This document shows positions 1 to 8,387 of a DNA stretch of 26,863 nt, one piece after another. This stretch comes from CAYXZP01 sp964469485 (GTDB taxonomy: Bacteria; Desulfobacterota; Binatia; UBA1149; CAYXZP01). Numbering within the stretch: position 1 is the first letter of the stretch; each line of letters begins with the position of its first letter. The notes below the pieces were generated by a model that saw only the letters and a program-made list of their open reading frames with translations, made no database searches and was not told the origin of the DNA. The stretch spans positions 1-26,863 of the forward strand of contig CAYXZP010000022.1 in NCBI GenBank assembly GCA_964469485.1, written 5' to 3'. The position numbers and the translations under genes were made by a program.

Positions 1-1487
1 GCCGCGGTCGAGCGCACCGTCAGGAACCGCGAGCACAGCATCGGGGTCAGTGTGAGCGCGATGAAGCTCGATGCCGCCACGGCCACGGCCACCGAGATCC
101 CGAACTCGTAGAAGAAGCGTCCGACCACTCCGGACAGGAAAGCGATCGGCACGAAGACGGCCAGCAGGGTGAGCGTGGTCGAGATCACGGCAAAGGCGAT
201 CTCAGAGGTCGCTGCGAACGCCGCCTGCACACGGTCCGTGCCCGCCTCCATGTGCCGGTAGATGTTCTCCAGCACGATGATGGCATCGTCGACGACCACG
301 CCGACAACCAGGGTGAGGGCCATGAGGGTCAGCGTGTTGATCGTGAAGCCGAGGAAGTAGATCACGCCGAAGGTCGCGATGATGGCCGATGGCATTGCGA
401 TGCTCGGGATCAGCGTCGTGCGCGCGCTTTGCAGGAAAACAAAGATCACGATGAGCACCAGAACACCGGCCAGCACGAGCGCCTGCCGCACTTCCCGGAC
501 CGAACGCTCGATGAAGCCCGACTGGTCGAAGGCAATGTCGAGGTTGAGGCCTTCGGGGAGCCGCGTGCGCTCCTCTGCCATGACCCGCTTGATCTCACCG
601 GTCACGGCCAGGGTGTTGGCGCCCGATTGTTTGACGATACCCAGCCCGCTCGTGGGAATGCCGTTGAAACGGGCGCGCACGCGTTCGTTCTGGTAGCCGC
701 GCCTGACCCGTCCGAGCTCGCCGAGACGCACCGGCTGTCGGCCGGCGTAGCTGACGATGAGTTCGCGCAACTTCGCGGGGCTTTCGAACTCCCCCTCGGT
801 GCGCACCACGAACTCACGCCAGCGTCCTTCGACCCGGCCCGAAGGGATCTCGATGTTCTCGGTGCGGAGCGCCGTGGCGACGTCGGCAACCGTAAGGCCG
901 TAGGCTGCCAGGCGTTCGCGGTCGATCTCGACGCGAATGGCCTGCCTGTTCGACCCCCCGATCATGATCCGGCCCACGCCCGAGATCGTCTGAAGGCGCG
1001 GCTTCAGGACCTTGTCTGCGTACTCCATGATCTCGATCGGATGGCGGGTGCCCGAGTGGAGGGCCAGCCACATGATGGCCTGCGCGTCCATGTCGATCTT
1101 GGTCACGCGCGGTTCCTTGGTCTCGTCGGGAAGCTTGTTGCGCGCACGCGCCACCCGGTCGCGTACGTCCTGGGCCGCCGCATCGATGGGGCGGGAGAGG
1201 TTGAACTGTATCGTGATCGAACTGACCTGTTCTTTGGACACCGAACGGATGAACTCAATCCCCTGTATCCCGTTGATCTCTTCCTCGAGCGGTTCGGTGA
1301 TCTCGGTCTCCACCACCTCGGCGCTTGCGCCGGGCAGGACGGTGGAAACACTGACGACCGGGTACTCGACGTTGGGAAGCTCGCGCACGGGCAGGCGCGA
1401 GTAGCCGACGAAGCCGAAGACGATCAAGGCGGCGGTCATGACCGTGGCGAGCACGGGCCGCCGCACGGAAACGTCGGATATCAGCAT
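1..1487 (-). CDS. RND efflux pump inner-membrane permease (AcrB/MexB/MdtB type), partial
   Basis: This is the first 495 residues of a pump that normally has about 1030. The rest lies beyond the left edge. It starts at ATG 1487 with the typical N-terminus MLISDVSVRRPVLATVM, which leads into TM1. The periplasmic porter region follows, and then TM2-TM6. The segment with VVGVVVDDAIIVLEN (around positions 270-305) is the TM4 proton-relay motif with its paired aspartates, so the pump should be proton-driven. The sequence is still open at position 3. The adaptor gene ends at 1491, only 3 bases upstream, so the two are co-transcribed and form the inner-membrane and periplasmic parts of a tripartite exporter. 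No outer-membrane TolC-like gene is visible here. The family (HAE1-type RND) is certain; the substrate cannot be told. The long open frame on the opposite strand here is a GC-rich shadow. Confidence 0.95.
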   Translation of the reverse strand, partial: MLISDVSVRRPVLATVMTAALIVFGFVGYSRLPVRELPNVEYPVVSVSTVLPGASAEVVETEITEPLEEEINGIQGIEFIRSVSKEQVSSITIQFNLSRPIDAAAQDVRDRVARARNKLPDETKEPRVTKIDMDAQAIMWLALHSGTRHPIEIMEYADKVLKPRLQTISGVGRIMIGGSNRQAIRVEIDRERLAAYGLTVADVATALRTENIEIPSGRVEGRWREFVVRTEGEFESPAKLRELIVSYAGRQPVRLGELGRVRRGYQNERVRARFNGIPTSGLGIVKQSGANTLAVTGEIKRVMAEERTRLPEGLNLDIAFDQSGFIERSVREVRQALVLAGVLVLIVIFVFLQSARTTLIPSIAMPSAIIATFGVIYFLGFTINTLTLMALTLVVGVVVDDAIIVLENIYRHMEAGTDRVQAAFAATSEIAFAVISTTLTLLAVFVPIAFLSGVVGRFFYEFGISVAVAVAASSFIALTLTPMLCSRFLTVRSTA

Positions 1488-1490
1488 CTG

Positions 1491-2591
1491 TCAGGTCCCG
1501 GGCGGGGCCGAAACGTTCTGGACACGGTCGCCGTCATGCAAGCGGTGCTGTCCGCCGACGATCACCTCTTCTCCGGCACGGAGACCGGCCAGCACCTCGA
1601 CGCGGCCCGGCATGCGCGTGCCGAGTTCCACCAAGCGGCGCTCGGCCGTGTTGCCGCGGATCACGAACACCCAGCTCTTGCCCTCGAAGGAGACGACGGC
1701 CTCCTCGGGAATGACGACCTGTGAACTACGCGCGTCGAACAGCACCGTGACCTCGGCGAACTGCCCGGGCTTGAGCGTGCCCGCTGCGTTGGGGATGCGA
1801 GCCTTGAGGCGAAGCATGCGTGTGGCCGTGTCGACCTTTGGGTCTATGAAGGAGACGCGGCCCTGGACCGAGGCGGCGCCCGCGGTGGAAACCTCGAGCT
1901 TGATGCCGGTCCGAAGCCGCGTGGCGTGGCGGTCGGGCAGGCCGAAACTGATCTCCACCGGATCGGTCTTCATAAGGGTCACCAGCAGTTCGCCGGCGCG
2001 CACGTAATTGCCCGGGTCGGCGAGCTTGGCTCCCACCACTCCCGCGAACGGCGCTCGCAGGTAGAAGTCATCGAACTGGCGGTCGGCCAGGGTCAGGGCG
2101 GCTTCGGCTTCGGCAAGGGCCGCGCGCATTGCCAGAAACTCGGCTTCGACCTCTTCGAACCGTTGACGGGACACCAGCTCCTCGGCGATCAGGCTTTCGT
2201 GGCGGCGCATACGCTGCTCGGCCATGGCCAACTTTGCCGCGGCGCTGTCGACCGAGGCTCCGGCCAGGGCGAGTTGCGCGGCGGCCTTACGGTCGTCGAG
2301 CTTGACGAGCAGGTCGCCGGCCTCGACGCGTCCCCCGTCCTCGAAGCCGATCTCGGCAATGACGCCGTCGACCTGCGGACGAACCTCGGCGCGTTCGCTC
2401 GCCTCCACATTGCCCACCGCGCTCAAGGTGACGGCCACGTCCTGGGCCGTTACGCGCGCCGTCTCCACCCGGAATATGCGGTCGGGAACAGTTCCGGCCT
2501 CGGGCGGTTCCGAGGAACAAGCGGCGAGCGAACAGGCCGCCGCCACGGCAAACAACATGGCACCTGTCTTGTCGCGTGTGTCCCCGATCAT
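1491..2591 (-). CDS. RND efflux periplasmic adaptor (membrane fusion protein), lipoprotein
   Basis: A 366-residue HlyD/AcrA-type membrane fusion protein that bridges an inner-membrane RND pump to an outer-membrane channel. It starts at ATG 2591. The N-terminus has a hydrophobic segment ending in the lipobox LAAC (residues 22-25), so Cys25 is the likely lipidated residue. Then come the barrel-sandwich (lipoyl-like) half with EVRPQVDGVIAEIGFEDGG, a helical hairpin rich in Ala/Glu (about residues 105-150), and the second half with LRAPFAGVVGA. The beta-barrel and membrane-proximal domains follow, with the typical GQFAEVTVLF and VIPEEAVVSFEG. It ends 3 bases before the RND pump start, which makes it the partner of that pump. 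A 54-base gap separates it from the hydrolase upstream. No dedicated regulator adjoins the pair, so its regulation cannot be read from the sequence. Confidence 0.95.
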   Translation of the reverse strand: MIGDTRDKTGAMLFAVAAACSLAACSSEPPEAGTVPDRIFRVETARVTAQDVAVTLSAVGNVEASERAEVRPQVDGVIAEIGFEDGGRVEAGDLLVKLDDRKAAAQLALAGASVDSAAAKLAMAEQRMRRHESLIAEELVSRQRFEEVEAEFLAMRAALAEAEAALTLADRQFDDFYLRAPFAGVVGAKLADPGNYVRAGELLVTLMKTDPVEISFGLPDRHATRLRTGIKLEVSTAGAASVQGRVSFIDPKVDTATRMLRLKARIPNAAGTLKPGQFAEVTVLFDARSSQVVIPEEAVVSFEGKSWVFVIRGNTAERRLVELGTRMPGRVEVLAGLRAGEEVIVGGQHRLHDGDRVQNVSAPPGT

Positions 2592-2645
2592 GGTGTTTGT
2601 CCGAACCCGCCCGAACGGCGAGCTTAACAGGGGCTCCCAGATGAG

Positions 2646-3470
2646 TCACGGGAGCCGCCCGAACCCGCGTTTCTCCATGAGCCAGCGCAGTATCGCTTTG
2701 GTCGCGCGCGGGTCGATCGAGAAGACGGCACCGGATTTCTTTTTGGATTGAGACAGCAACGCGTGTTCGGCGTCTTTGACGACGACGAGTTTGGTGGCGA
2801 GCTTTTTGTCGGGTTCGTTCTTGCGCGCCTCGGCGACGAACTCACCGAACTGGAAACGGTCTTCGGGGTTCTTGCCGCCCACGATTACGAGCGTGGGCGC
2901 GCTAAGCCGGACGGCTGCGCGCTCGCCCACCTGGTTCGACAGCAACACGACGCCGGCAACGGGGTTGATCTCCTCGTAGCGCGGGTAGATGCCGGCGATG
3001 GCCTCGGTACCCGAGCTGTGACCGATGAGAAACACACGGGCGGGATCGACGCGCGCGTGGTCGACCGCGCGGCGGTAGGCCTCGAGCGCGGTCGAGCGGC
3101 CGGTGGCATAGTGCGCCGGGCTGCTGCGTCCCGCACCCGGCGCGTCGTAGCGGAACACCGCAAATCCGTTGCTGACCAGAAGGTCGGCTATCTGGGCGTA
3201 GATGCCCTCGCCGGGGTCGCCGCCGGTGTCGGGCAGCGACCCGTCACGGTCTATCCTGCCTGCCGGGGGGATGAGCACCACGAGTGGAGCGTTGCCTTGG
3301 GCGGGGAAGTCCCACTGTGCGGCCACCACCGAGTCGACGCTCTTGAAAGTGGTCTCGGCCACCGGCGGGCGCTTGCCGGGGTTGGGCGCGGCCGCGGCCG
3401 GCGCGGCAGCCAGCAAAGCCAGAGCCACGGCTGCGGTGCCAAGGCGGCAACTCAGGTTACGAACTAGCAA
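2646..3470 (-). CDS. exported alpha/beta hydrolase
   Basis: An alpha/beta-hydrolase fold protein of about 274 residues. Visible catalytic elements are the nucleophile elbow GHSSG (Ser about 152), an acid candidate after the strand LVIVGG (NPED, about 201-204) and the His in DAEHAL (about 236). The N-terminus MLVRNLSCRLGTAAVALALLAAAPAAAA is a convincing Sec signal peptide, so the enzyme probably works in the periplasm. No ATG fits. I chose TTG 3470 because it puts the signal peptide at the very N-terminus. Another TTG at 3527 overlaps the comM stop (TTGA), and the frame stays open further into comM, so the start is uncertain. The gene lies between comM and the efflux pair on the same strand. 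The substrate is unknown. The GRSSPAHYATGRS context resembles dienelactone hydrolase/prolyl-oligopeptidase-like members, but I would not go further. Confidence 0.8.
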   Translation of the reverse strand: MLVRNLSCRLGTAAVALALLAAAPAAAAPNPGKRPPVAETTFKSVDSVVAAQWDFPAQGNAPLVVLIPPAGRIDRDGSLPDTGGDPGEGIYAQIADLLVSNGFAVFRYDAPGAGRSSPAHYATGRSTALEAYRRAVDHARVDPARVFLIGHSSGTEAIAGIYPRYEEINPVAGVVLLSNQVGERAAVRLSAPTLVIVGGKNPEDRFQFGEFVAEARKNEPDKKLATKLVVVKDAEHALLSQSKKKSGAVFSIDPRATKAILRWLMEKRGFGRLP

Positions 3471-3523
3471 AACAGGGGTGGCAAGGCGCCACCGGCCAAA
3501 CTGTGCCGTGGCGCGGGTCCGAG

Positions 3524-5008
3524 TCAAGACGGAAGGAAGCGGTAGGCAAGGGCTTCGCCGATGTGTGCCGCTTCGACAGACCCGGCGCCGGCCAGGTCGG
3601 CGATGGTTCGTGCCACCCGCAGCGTACGCGTGACCGAGCGGGCCGAAAGGGCCAGCTTGGCGGCGGCGGCCGCGAGCAGCCGGTCGGCCTCGCGGCCGAG
3701 GCTCTGCGCTTGGCACTCGTCACGCTCACGGCGGCGCCTGCCTTGCTCTCGTGCGGCCGCAACGCGCGCCCTTACCCGCTTGGTCGTTTCCCCGGACGGC
3801 GATGTGTTGAGTTCGGCGTACTCCAACCGCGGCACGGCCACGACGAGGTCGATACGGTCGAGCAGGGGGCCGCCTGGCCTGGCCCGGTAGCGGTCGATGG
3901 CCGACTGCGGGCAGATGCAGTCCCGGACCCCGCTGTCGAGGTAACCGCAGGGGCAGGGGTTCATGGCTGCCACCAAGAGGAAACGCGTCGGCAGTGTGGT
4001 GCGCCTTCCGGCCCGCGACAGGGTGAGGCGCCCCTCTTCGAGCGGCTCGCGCAGCTGATTGAGCACGTGCGGCGAGAACTCCGCGATCTCGTCGAGAAAC
4101 AGGACTCCGTTGTGAGCCAGGCTTATCTCGCCGGGGCTGGCCTGAGGCCCGCCGCCGACCAGCCCGGCCGCCGAGCTGCTGTGGTGGGGTGAGCGAAAGG
4201 GCGGACTGCTGTGAAGCGAGCCGCCGCGGTTGAGTCCGGCCGCGCTGTGCACCGAGGTGGTCTCGATGGCCTCGGGCAGGCCGAGCGGTGGAAGCAGGGC
4301 CGGAAGGCGGCGCGCCAGCATGGACTTGCCGACCCCCGGCGGCCCCTGCATCAGCATGTGGTGGCGGCCGGCCGCGGCGATCTCGAGCGCGCGTTTGGCC
4401 AGTGCCTGGCCGCGCACCTCTGATAGTTCGGTCTCCGGGACCCCCCCTTCGCCGGGCGGCGGCCAGCGGCCGGGAGCTAGCGGGGCAGCGGTCAGACCGC
4501 CCGTGAGCAACTCGAACACGTCGGAAAGATTGGCGGCCGCGAACACGCGGACGCCCTCGACGATGGCCGCTTCTGCCGAGTTCTCGGCCGGTACGATCAT
4601 GTTCTCGAGACCGTGCGCGGCCGCGGCCAGGGCCGCGGGAAGCGTTCCGTCGACGGGCCTTAACGAGCCGTCTATGCCGAGTTCGCCGAGCATGGCCGTC
4701 TTGGCGATGAGTTCGGCCGGGCAGCGGCCGCCGGCCGCGGCCAGCGCGACGGCGATGGCAAGGTCGAAGGAGGCGCCGGCCTTGCGGCGCGCGGCGGGCG
4801 AAAGGTTGACCAGCGCGGAGCTGGAGACCAGCAGGTCTCCGGCCACCAACCTGAGCGCCGCGCGCACGCGTTCACGCCCCTCGCGGACGGCCGCATCAGG
4901 GAGCCCGACAATGACCATGCGCGGAAGTCCCGGTGCCAGGCGTGCCTCGACCCGCACCGTGTAGGCCTCCACCCCATCGAGAGCGCAGCTGTGCGTGAGT
5001 GCGAGCAC
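3524..5008 (-). CDS. comM: ComM/YifB-family Mg-chelatase-like AAA+ ATPase
   Basis: A protein of about 494 residues in the YifB/ComM family. ComM is a hexameric helicase that promotes branch migration during integration of transforming DNA. The N-terminal Lon-protease-like domain includes PGLPRMVIVGLPDAAVRE and LSPAARRKAGASFDLAIA. The Mg-chelatase AAA+ core follows, with Walker A GPPGVGKS (about residues 222-229), Walker B GVLFLDEIAEF, and the family signature MNPCPCGYLDSG with the CICPQ element. The C-terminal Mg_chelatase_C domain is rich in Arg. I chose GTG 5008 because MLALTHSCALDGVEAY matches the usual family N-terminus; TTG 5044 would add 12 residues. dprA, a second transformation gene, lies at 12310, so both the ssDNA-loading and the branch-migration steps are encoded in this window. 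Confidence 0.93.
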   Translation of the reverse strand: MLALTHSCALDGVEAYTVRVEARLAPGLPRMVIVGLPDAAVREGRERVRAALRLVAGDLLVSSSALVNLSPAARRKAGASFDLAIAVALAAAGGRCPAELIAKTAMLGELGIDGSLRPVDGTLPAALAAAAHGLENMIVPAENSAEAAIVEGVRVFAAANLSDVFELLTGGLTAAPLAPGRWPPPGEGGVPETELSEVRGQALAKRALEIAAAGRHHMLMQGPPGVGKSMLARRLPALLPPLGLPEAIETTSVHSAAGLNRGGSLHSSPPFRSPHHSSSAAGLVGGGPQASPGEISLAHNGVLFLDEIAEFSPHVLNQLREPLEEGRLTLSRAGRRTTLPTRFLLVAAMNPCPCGYLDSGVRDCICPQSAIDRYRARPGGPLLDRIDLVVAVPRLEYAELNTSPSGETTKRVRARVAAAREQGRRRRERDECQAQSLGREADRLLAAAAAKLALSARSVTRTLRVARTIADLAGAGSVEAAHIGEALAYRFLPS

Positions 5009-5086
5009 GGCCCGACTGTGCTGCGAGCGCAGGGCGCTGTTCAATGACGCTTCTGTTATGTAGGCGGGCGTCGCCCGGCCGTGGCG

Positions 5087-6399
5087 CTAGGAAATGCCGA
5101 ACAGGCCGGCGGCATTTCCCGCCCTCACAGCGGGGCGCGCGGCCTGGNNNNNNNNNNCAGCTCCTGCTCCACCTCGTCCAGCTCCCGCTCAGCTCCCAAG
5201 TCGCGCAACCGCCCTCGGCAGCAGCAGAAGCAGCAACATCGGCCCCCTCTCCAGCCTGCCTTCTCGCGCGCCCTGACAGCGGGGCGCGCGGCCGGGGGCA
5301 ACGCCGCGCAGAGCCGCTTGAGCTCTTCGATGTAGTTGCCGTCGTGGTCGCTGTGCGGATAGTCGCTGGCCCACATGAAACGCTCACAGCCGACCTCCTC
5401 GATGACCGCGGGCAACATTGCCTCGTCGGGGTCGGCCGAGAAGTAGCACTGGCGCCGTACGTAGTGGCTGGGTTCCTGTTCGAGCTCCATCGTGACCCGC
5501 AGCGAACCCCGGTAGAAGGAATCCATGCGGTCCATCCAGAAGCCTATCCAGCCGGCCCCGGCCTCCATCAACACGAGCCGCAGTTCGGGGAAACGGTCGA
5601 ATGTCGCAAAGGCGAAGAAGGTCGAGAAGGCCTGCTGAACGGCCTGCGAGAACATCAACTGCAGGTACCAGATCCCGCTCGCTACATCCTCGGGCCAGCT
5701 AAGCCCCTTGAAACGCCGGTGAAGATCGCGTCCGGCCGGGTCCACGCCCGTGTGTATGGCAACCGGCACCCCCAGTTCGACAGCGGCGGCGAACAGGGGG
5801 TCGTGGTCGGGATGACCGTGGGGCAGGCCGCTATGCGTGAACGGCAGTAAAAAGGCTGCGCGTGCGCCCGCGGCTACGGCGCGGCGAAGTTCGGCCGCTG
5901 CCCCGGCCGGATCGCCGAGCGAGAGATGGGCCACCGGCAGGAGGCGCCCACCGCTGCCCTGGCAGAACTCCTCTATCCAGCGGTTATAGGCCCGGCAGTG
6001 AGCTGCGGCGTAGGCGGGATCTTCGACCTCAGCTTCCCACTGCAGTCCAAGGCTAGGGAACAGAAGGGCGTGGCTGATGCCCTCATGGTCGAGCAACTCC
6101 AGCCGGCTGACCGGGTCCGAGGCGGCCGCGGGCACGCTCGTTCGGTAGTGTCCGGTCATGCAGGCCTCGGCCAGTTCCTCGATGCTCTTGCCCATGCCGC
6201 CCAGACCGCCGAGCATCTCGGTGGTCGTCAGCCGCGCGGGCCGGCCTTCGATCTCGAGAAAGTCACGGCCGTCGCCGCCGCGTGTTACGCGTATGGGCGG
6301 CTGCTCGAAGCCGGGGTCGAGATAGCGCTGCCAGATATCGCCGGGTTCCAGAACGTGAGAGTCGGCATCGACGAGGCCGGTCTCTTCGGCCGCCTTCAC
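5087..6399 (-). CDS. PF04909 amidohydrolase 1 (ACMSD/TIM-barrel type), interrupted near its 3' end by the scaffold gap
   Basis: A TIM-barrel amidohydrolase of the Amidohydro_2 family, which includes ACMSD-like non-oxidative decarboxylases and hydrolases. It starts at GTG 6399, inside the stop of the upstream dehydrogenase (GTGA). Visible metal-site elements are DADSHVLEP (DxH where classical members have HxH), the His in VAIHTG, Glu in LMEAGAGW and Asp in WASDYPHSDH. The printed sequence runs in frame to the LPPAARPAVRA segment at about 5270-5300, then turns into unrelated Cys-rich residues and hits the N run. On the far side, 5087-5147 continues the same frame as AVRAGNAAGLFGIS and a TAG stop at 5087. 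This matches the C-terminus of amidohydrolase 2 (KVRGENAARLYGL). Collapsing the duplicated repeat gives 387 residues. The gene is therefore probably intact in the organism. Substrate unknown. Confidence 0.85.
5121..5147. repeat. direct repeat copy A beside the N gap
   Basis: A 27-base sequence matching 5270-5296 at 25 of 27 positions; the core acagcggggcgcgcggcc is identical. This copy is followed in the gene direction by the proper C-terminal codons of amidohydrolase 1. The two copies are 149 bases apart and bracket the N run, as expected when two contig ends overlap but were joined as a scaffold instead of being merged. Confidence 0.9.
5148..5157. other. assembly gap (10 Ns)
   Basis: Ten consecutive Ns, which is a scaffold join and not biology. 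It falls within the 3' end of the minus-strand amidohydrolase gene. See the flanking repeat copies for evidence that little or no real sequence is missing. Confidence 0.99.
5158..5269. other. probable misassembled contig tail
   Basis: A low-complexity stretch (cagcagcagaagcagcaac and CTCC/GCTCC-rich runs) between the N gap and repeat copy B. In the amidohydrolase frame it encodes Cys- and Arg-rich residues unlike anything in the family. I see no gene in it. The most economical reading is an erroneous contig end; a real small insertion is possible. Confidence 0.6.
5270..5296. repeat. direct repeat copy B beside the N gap
   Basis: The partner of 5121-5147, with two mismatches. On the minus strand it encodes PAARPAVRA, the last part of amidohydrolase 1 that still looks like the family before the interruption. 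Confidence 0.9.
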
Positions 6400-7160
6400 G
6401 CGCTCATGCCGCCGTCCACGGGAACGACCGCGCCCGTGACGTAGGAGGCCACCGGCGAGGCCAGCGTCACGATCATCGCGGCCACGTCCTCGGGGCGCCC
6501 GGGCCGCCGTATGGCCAGTGCCCCGGCCACTGCTTCGAGTGCCGCCTCGGTGCCGCCGAGCATGTCGGTCCAGCGTCTGGAGGTGGGAGTGTCGATGAAG
6601 CCGGGGCAGACCGTGTTGGCGCGCACATCGTGGGGGCCCAACTCGTGGGCCAGACAGCGTGTCATCAGTATGAGCGCAGCCTTGGAGGCGCTGTAGGCCG
6701 TAAGCCCGCCGTGCCCACGCAGGCCGGCGGCCGAGGCCACGTTTACGATGGCGGCCCCGGGGCTGCGGCGCAGATGTCGGGCCGCGGCCTGTATGACCAT
6801 GTAGGGACCTTTGGCGTTGACGCCGAACATGCGTTCCCAAGCCTCGTCGTCGGTATCGACCAGTTCGGCGAAGCTTTCCACGCCGGCATCGTTCACGAGC
6901 ACGTCGAGTCCGCCGAAGCGGTCCACCGTGGCCTCGACGTATGCGCGCGCCGTCTGGCGTAGTGCAACATCGCCCGTGACGAAGCCGGCCCGCCCGCCTC
7001 CGGCCTCGATCATCGCCACCGTTTCCCCGGCTCCGCTCTCGTCGAGGTCGGCCACCATGACGGCCGCCCCTTCGGCGGCGAAGAGCAGGGCCGTGGCCCG
7101 CCCTATCCCCGAGGCCGCACCCGTTACCAGAACCCTCTTTGCGGCGAGCTCGAGATTCAC
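6396..7160 (-). CDS. short-chain dehydrogenase/reductase (SDR) 1
   Basis: A 254-residue classical SDR that oxidises or reduces an alcohol/ketone with NAD(P). It starts at GTG 7160, which overlaps the stop of SDR 2 (GTGA). A longer frame extends upstream but would run into SDR 2. Motifs: cofactor loop TGAASGIG near the N-terminus; VADLD at the end of beta-2, whose acidic residue favours NAD(H); VNDAG in place of the usual NNAG; VNAKGPY; catalytic Ser in NVASAAG and the Tyr/Lys pair in AYSASKAAL; and the C-terminal GAVVPVDGGMSA typical of FabG-like members. Its own stop overlaps the GTG of amidohydrolase 1 (GTGA), so translation of the three genes is probably coupled. Substrate unknown. The position between a second SDR and an amidohydrolase suggests a shared small-molecule pathway. 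Confidence 0.93.
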   Translation of the reverse strand: MNLELAAKRVLVTGAASGIGRATALLFAAEGAAVMVADLDESGAGETVAMIEAGGGRAGFVTGDVALRQTARAYVEATVDRFGGLDVLVNDAGVESFAELVDTDDEAWERMFGVNAKGPYMVIQAAARHLRRSPGAAIVNVASAAGLRGHGGLTAYSASKAALILMTRCLAHELGPHDVRANTVCPGFIDTPTSRRWTDMLGGTEAALEAVAGALAIRRPGRPEDVAAMIVTLASPVASYVTGAVVPVDGGMSA

Positions 7161-7918
7161 TGCACCACGATCCCGCCGTCCACGCGCAGCACGGCGCCGC
7201 TTATCCACTCGGCTTCGTCAGAGGCCAGGAACACCGCGGCCGACGCTATGTCGGAGACATCTCCGACCCTGCCAAGCGGTATCATCGCCTCGGTCATGGC
7301 GCGGGCCCCGGCGTCGTCCAGAAAGACGGCGTTGAGGTCGGTGGGCACCGGCCCCGGGGCTATGCAGTTGGCCCGTATACGGTCGGCCCCGTACTCGGCG
7401 GCCAGGTAGTAGGTAAGCGTGACAAGCGCGCCCTTGGCCGCGGCGTAGTGCGACACCCCGACCGCAGAGGCCTGGAAGGCTCCGTGGGAGGAAACGTTTA
7501 TGACGGCCCCACCGCCTCTTTCCTTTATGTGGGGGATCGCGTGCTTGGCCATCAGGAAAGGCCCGCGCAGGTTCACCGCTATCGTGCGGTCCCACTCCTC
7601 GGCGGGCATGTCGGCCACCTTGTTGCCGTAGCTTATGATCGCGGCGTTGTTGTAGAGAACGTCGACGGCACCGAAGCGCTCCACCACGGCTGACAGCGCC
7701 CCGCGGACCTGGTTCTCGTCGGCCACATCGCAGCGACAGAAGAGCGCTTGCCCGCCCTGTTCGCTTATCGCGGCGGCCAGGTCCCGGCCCTCGCCGTCGA
7801 GCAGGTCGAGGCAGGCCACCGCGGCACCTTCGGAGGCGAAGCGGCGAGCCACGGCCGCGCCCTGTCCCTTGGCCGCACCCGTTACCACGGCGACCTTGCC
7901 CGCTAGACGTTCGCTCAC
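7157..7918 (-). CDS. short-chain dehydrogenase/reductase (SDR) 2
   Basis: A 253-residue SDR. It starts at GTG 7918 (MSERLAGKVAVVTGAAKGQG), preceded by GTAGGA as a ribosome site and only 4 bases after the stop of the VOC gene. The cofactor loop TGAAKGQG has Gln in place of the usual Ile; that variant is common in the SDR subgroup that includes mycofactocin-associated and cyclic-alcohol dehydrogenases. Other motifs are LDLLDG after beta-2 (acidic, NAD-like), NNAA in place of NNAG, VNLRGPF, NVSSHGAF with the catalytic Ser, HYAAAKGAL with Tyr and Lys, and the ending GAVLRVDGGIVVQ. No mycofactocin maturation genes are in the window, so I do not claim that cofactor. It is clearly paralogous to SDR 1 but well diverged. 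Confidence 0.93.
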   Translation of the reverse strand: MSERLAGKVAVVTGAAKGQGAAVARRFASEGAAVACLDLLDGEGRDLAAAISEQGGQALFCRCDVADENQVRGALSAVVERFGAVDVLYNNAAIISYGNKVADMPAEEWDRTIAVNLRGPFLMAKHAIPHIKERGGGAVINVSSHGAFQASAVGVSHYAAAKGALVTLTYYLAAEYGADRIRANCIAPGPVPTDLNAVFLDDAGARAMTEAMIPLGRVGDVSDIASAAVFLASDEAEWISGAVLRVDGGIVVQ

Positions 7919-7922
7919 GGTC

Positions 7923-8387
7923 CTACTCGTAGGGCGCCAGCCCCAGTTCACCGCCGGGCAGCTGCACGATCTCAATCGGAAAGCCGTCCGGGTCGCGCAC
8001 CACGCAACACTCCACTCCGCCGGGCAACTCGGCGCGGGTCTCCCCGCAGACCTCGACGTTGTGGGCGCGCAGCCGTTTGAGCGCGGCGTCGAGATCGTCG
8101 ACGTAGAAGCTCAGGTGCGAGTGGCCGATCTCGTTTGCCGCGCGTGGACGCGGCGCCTGCGACGGACGTGGTTCGCTGAAGCCAATCAGTTCGATCCGCA
8201 TGCCGTCGCATTTCATGAAGATCCCCCGGAACTTGGCCCCCGGAAGCCCCATCACCTGCGCGGTGGCCTCGTCGTCGAAATCGAACTCGACCACCACTTC
8301 GAAGCCGAGCACATCGGTGTAAAAGCGTTTCGAACGCTCGATGTCCGAGACGCAGTGGGAGTAGTGCAGCAGTCTCGCGTTCTTCAT
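7923..8387 (-). CDS. VOC-superfamily (glyoxalase/bleomycin-resistance/dioxygenase fold) metalloenzyme
   Basis: A 154-residue single VOC unit made of two beta-alpha-beta-beta-beta modules. The four expected metal ligands can all be placed: His in LLHYSHCVSDIERSKRFY, Glu in MRIELIGF, His in IGHSHLSFYVDDLD, and Glu near the end in GFPIEIVQLPGG. The segment FYTDVLGFEVV and the RDPDGFPIEIVQ ending are classic for glyoxalase I-like proteins. Starting at ATG 8387, it overlaps the stop of amidohydrolase 2 (ATGA). It could be a lyase, isomerase/epimerase or small dioxygenase of the pathway. The length is that of glyoxalase I, well short of the two-domain extradiol dioxygenases (about 290 residues), so a ring-cleavage role is possible but unproven. 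Confidence 0.93.
   Translation of the reverse strand: MKNARLLHYSHCVSDIERSKRFYTDVLGFEVVVEFDFDDEATAQVMGLPGAKFRGIFMKCDGMRIELIGFSEPRPSQAPRPRAANEIGHSHLSFYVDDLDAALKRLRAHNVEVCGETRAELPGGVECCVVRDPDGFPIEIVQLPGGELGLAPYE

Noticed and set aside
252..1724. A 490-codon open frame on the plus strand
   Set aside because: It lies opposite the RND pump and adaptor genes, which have clear motifs. Its product is rich in Asp, His, Arg and Gly, as expected for an antisense shadow at high GC.
5125..6840. A 571-codon minus-strand frame running through the N gap
   Set aside because: Its first 147 codons are out-of-frame SDR 1 sequence and its end is the misassembled tail. Only the middle is the amidohydrolase, which starts at GTG 6399.
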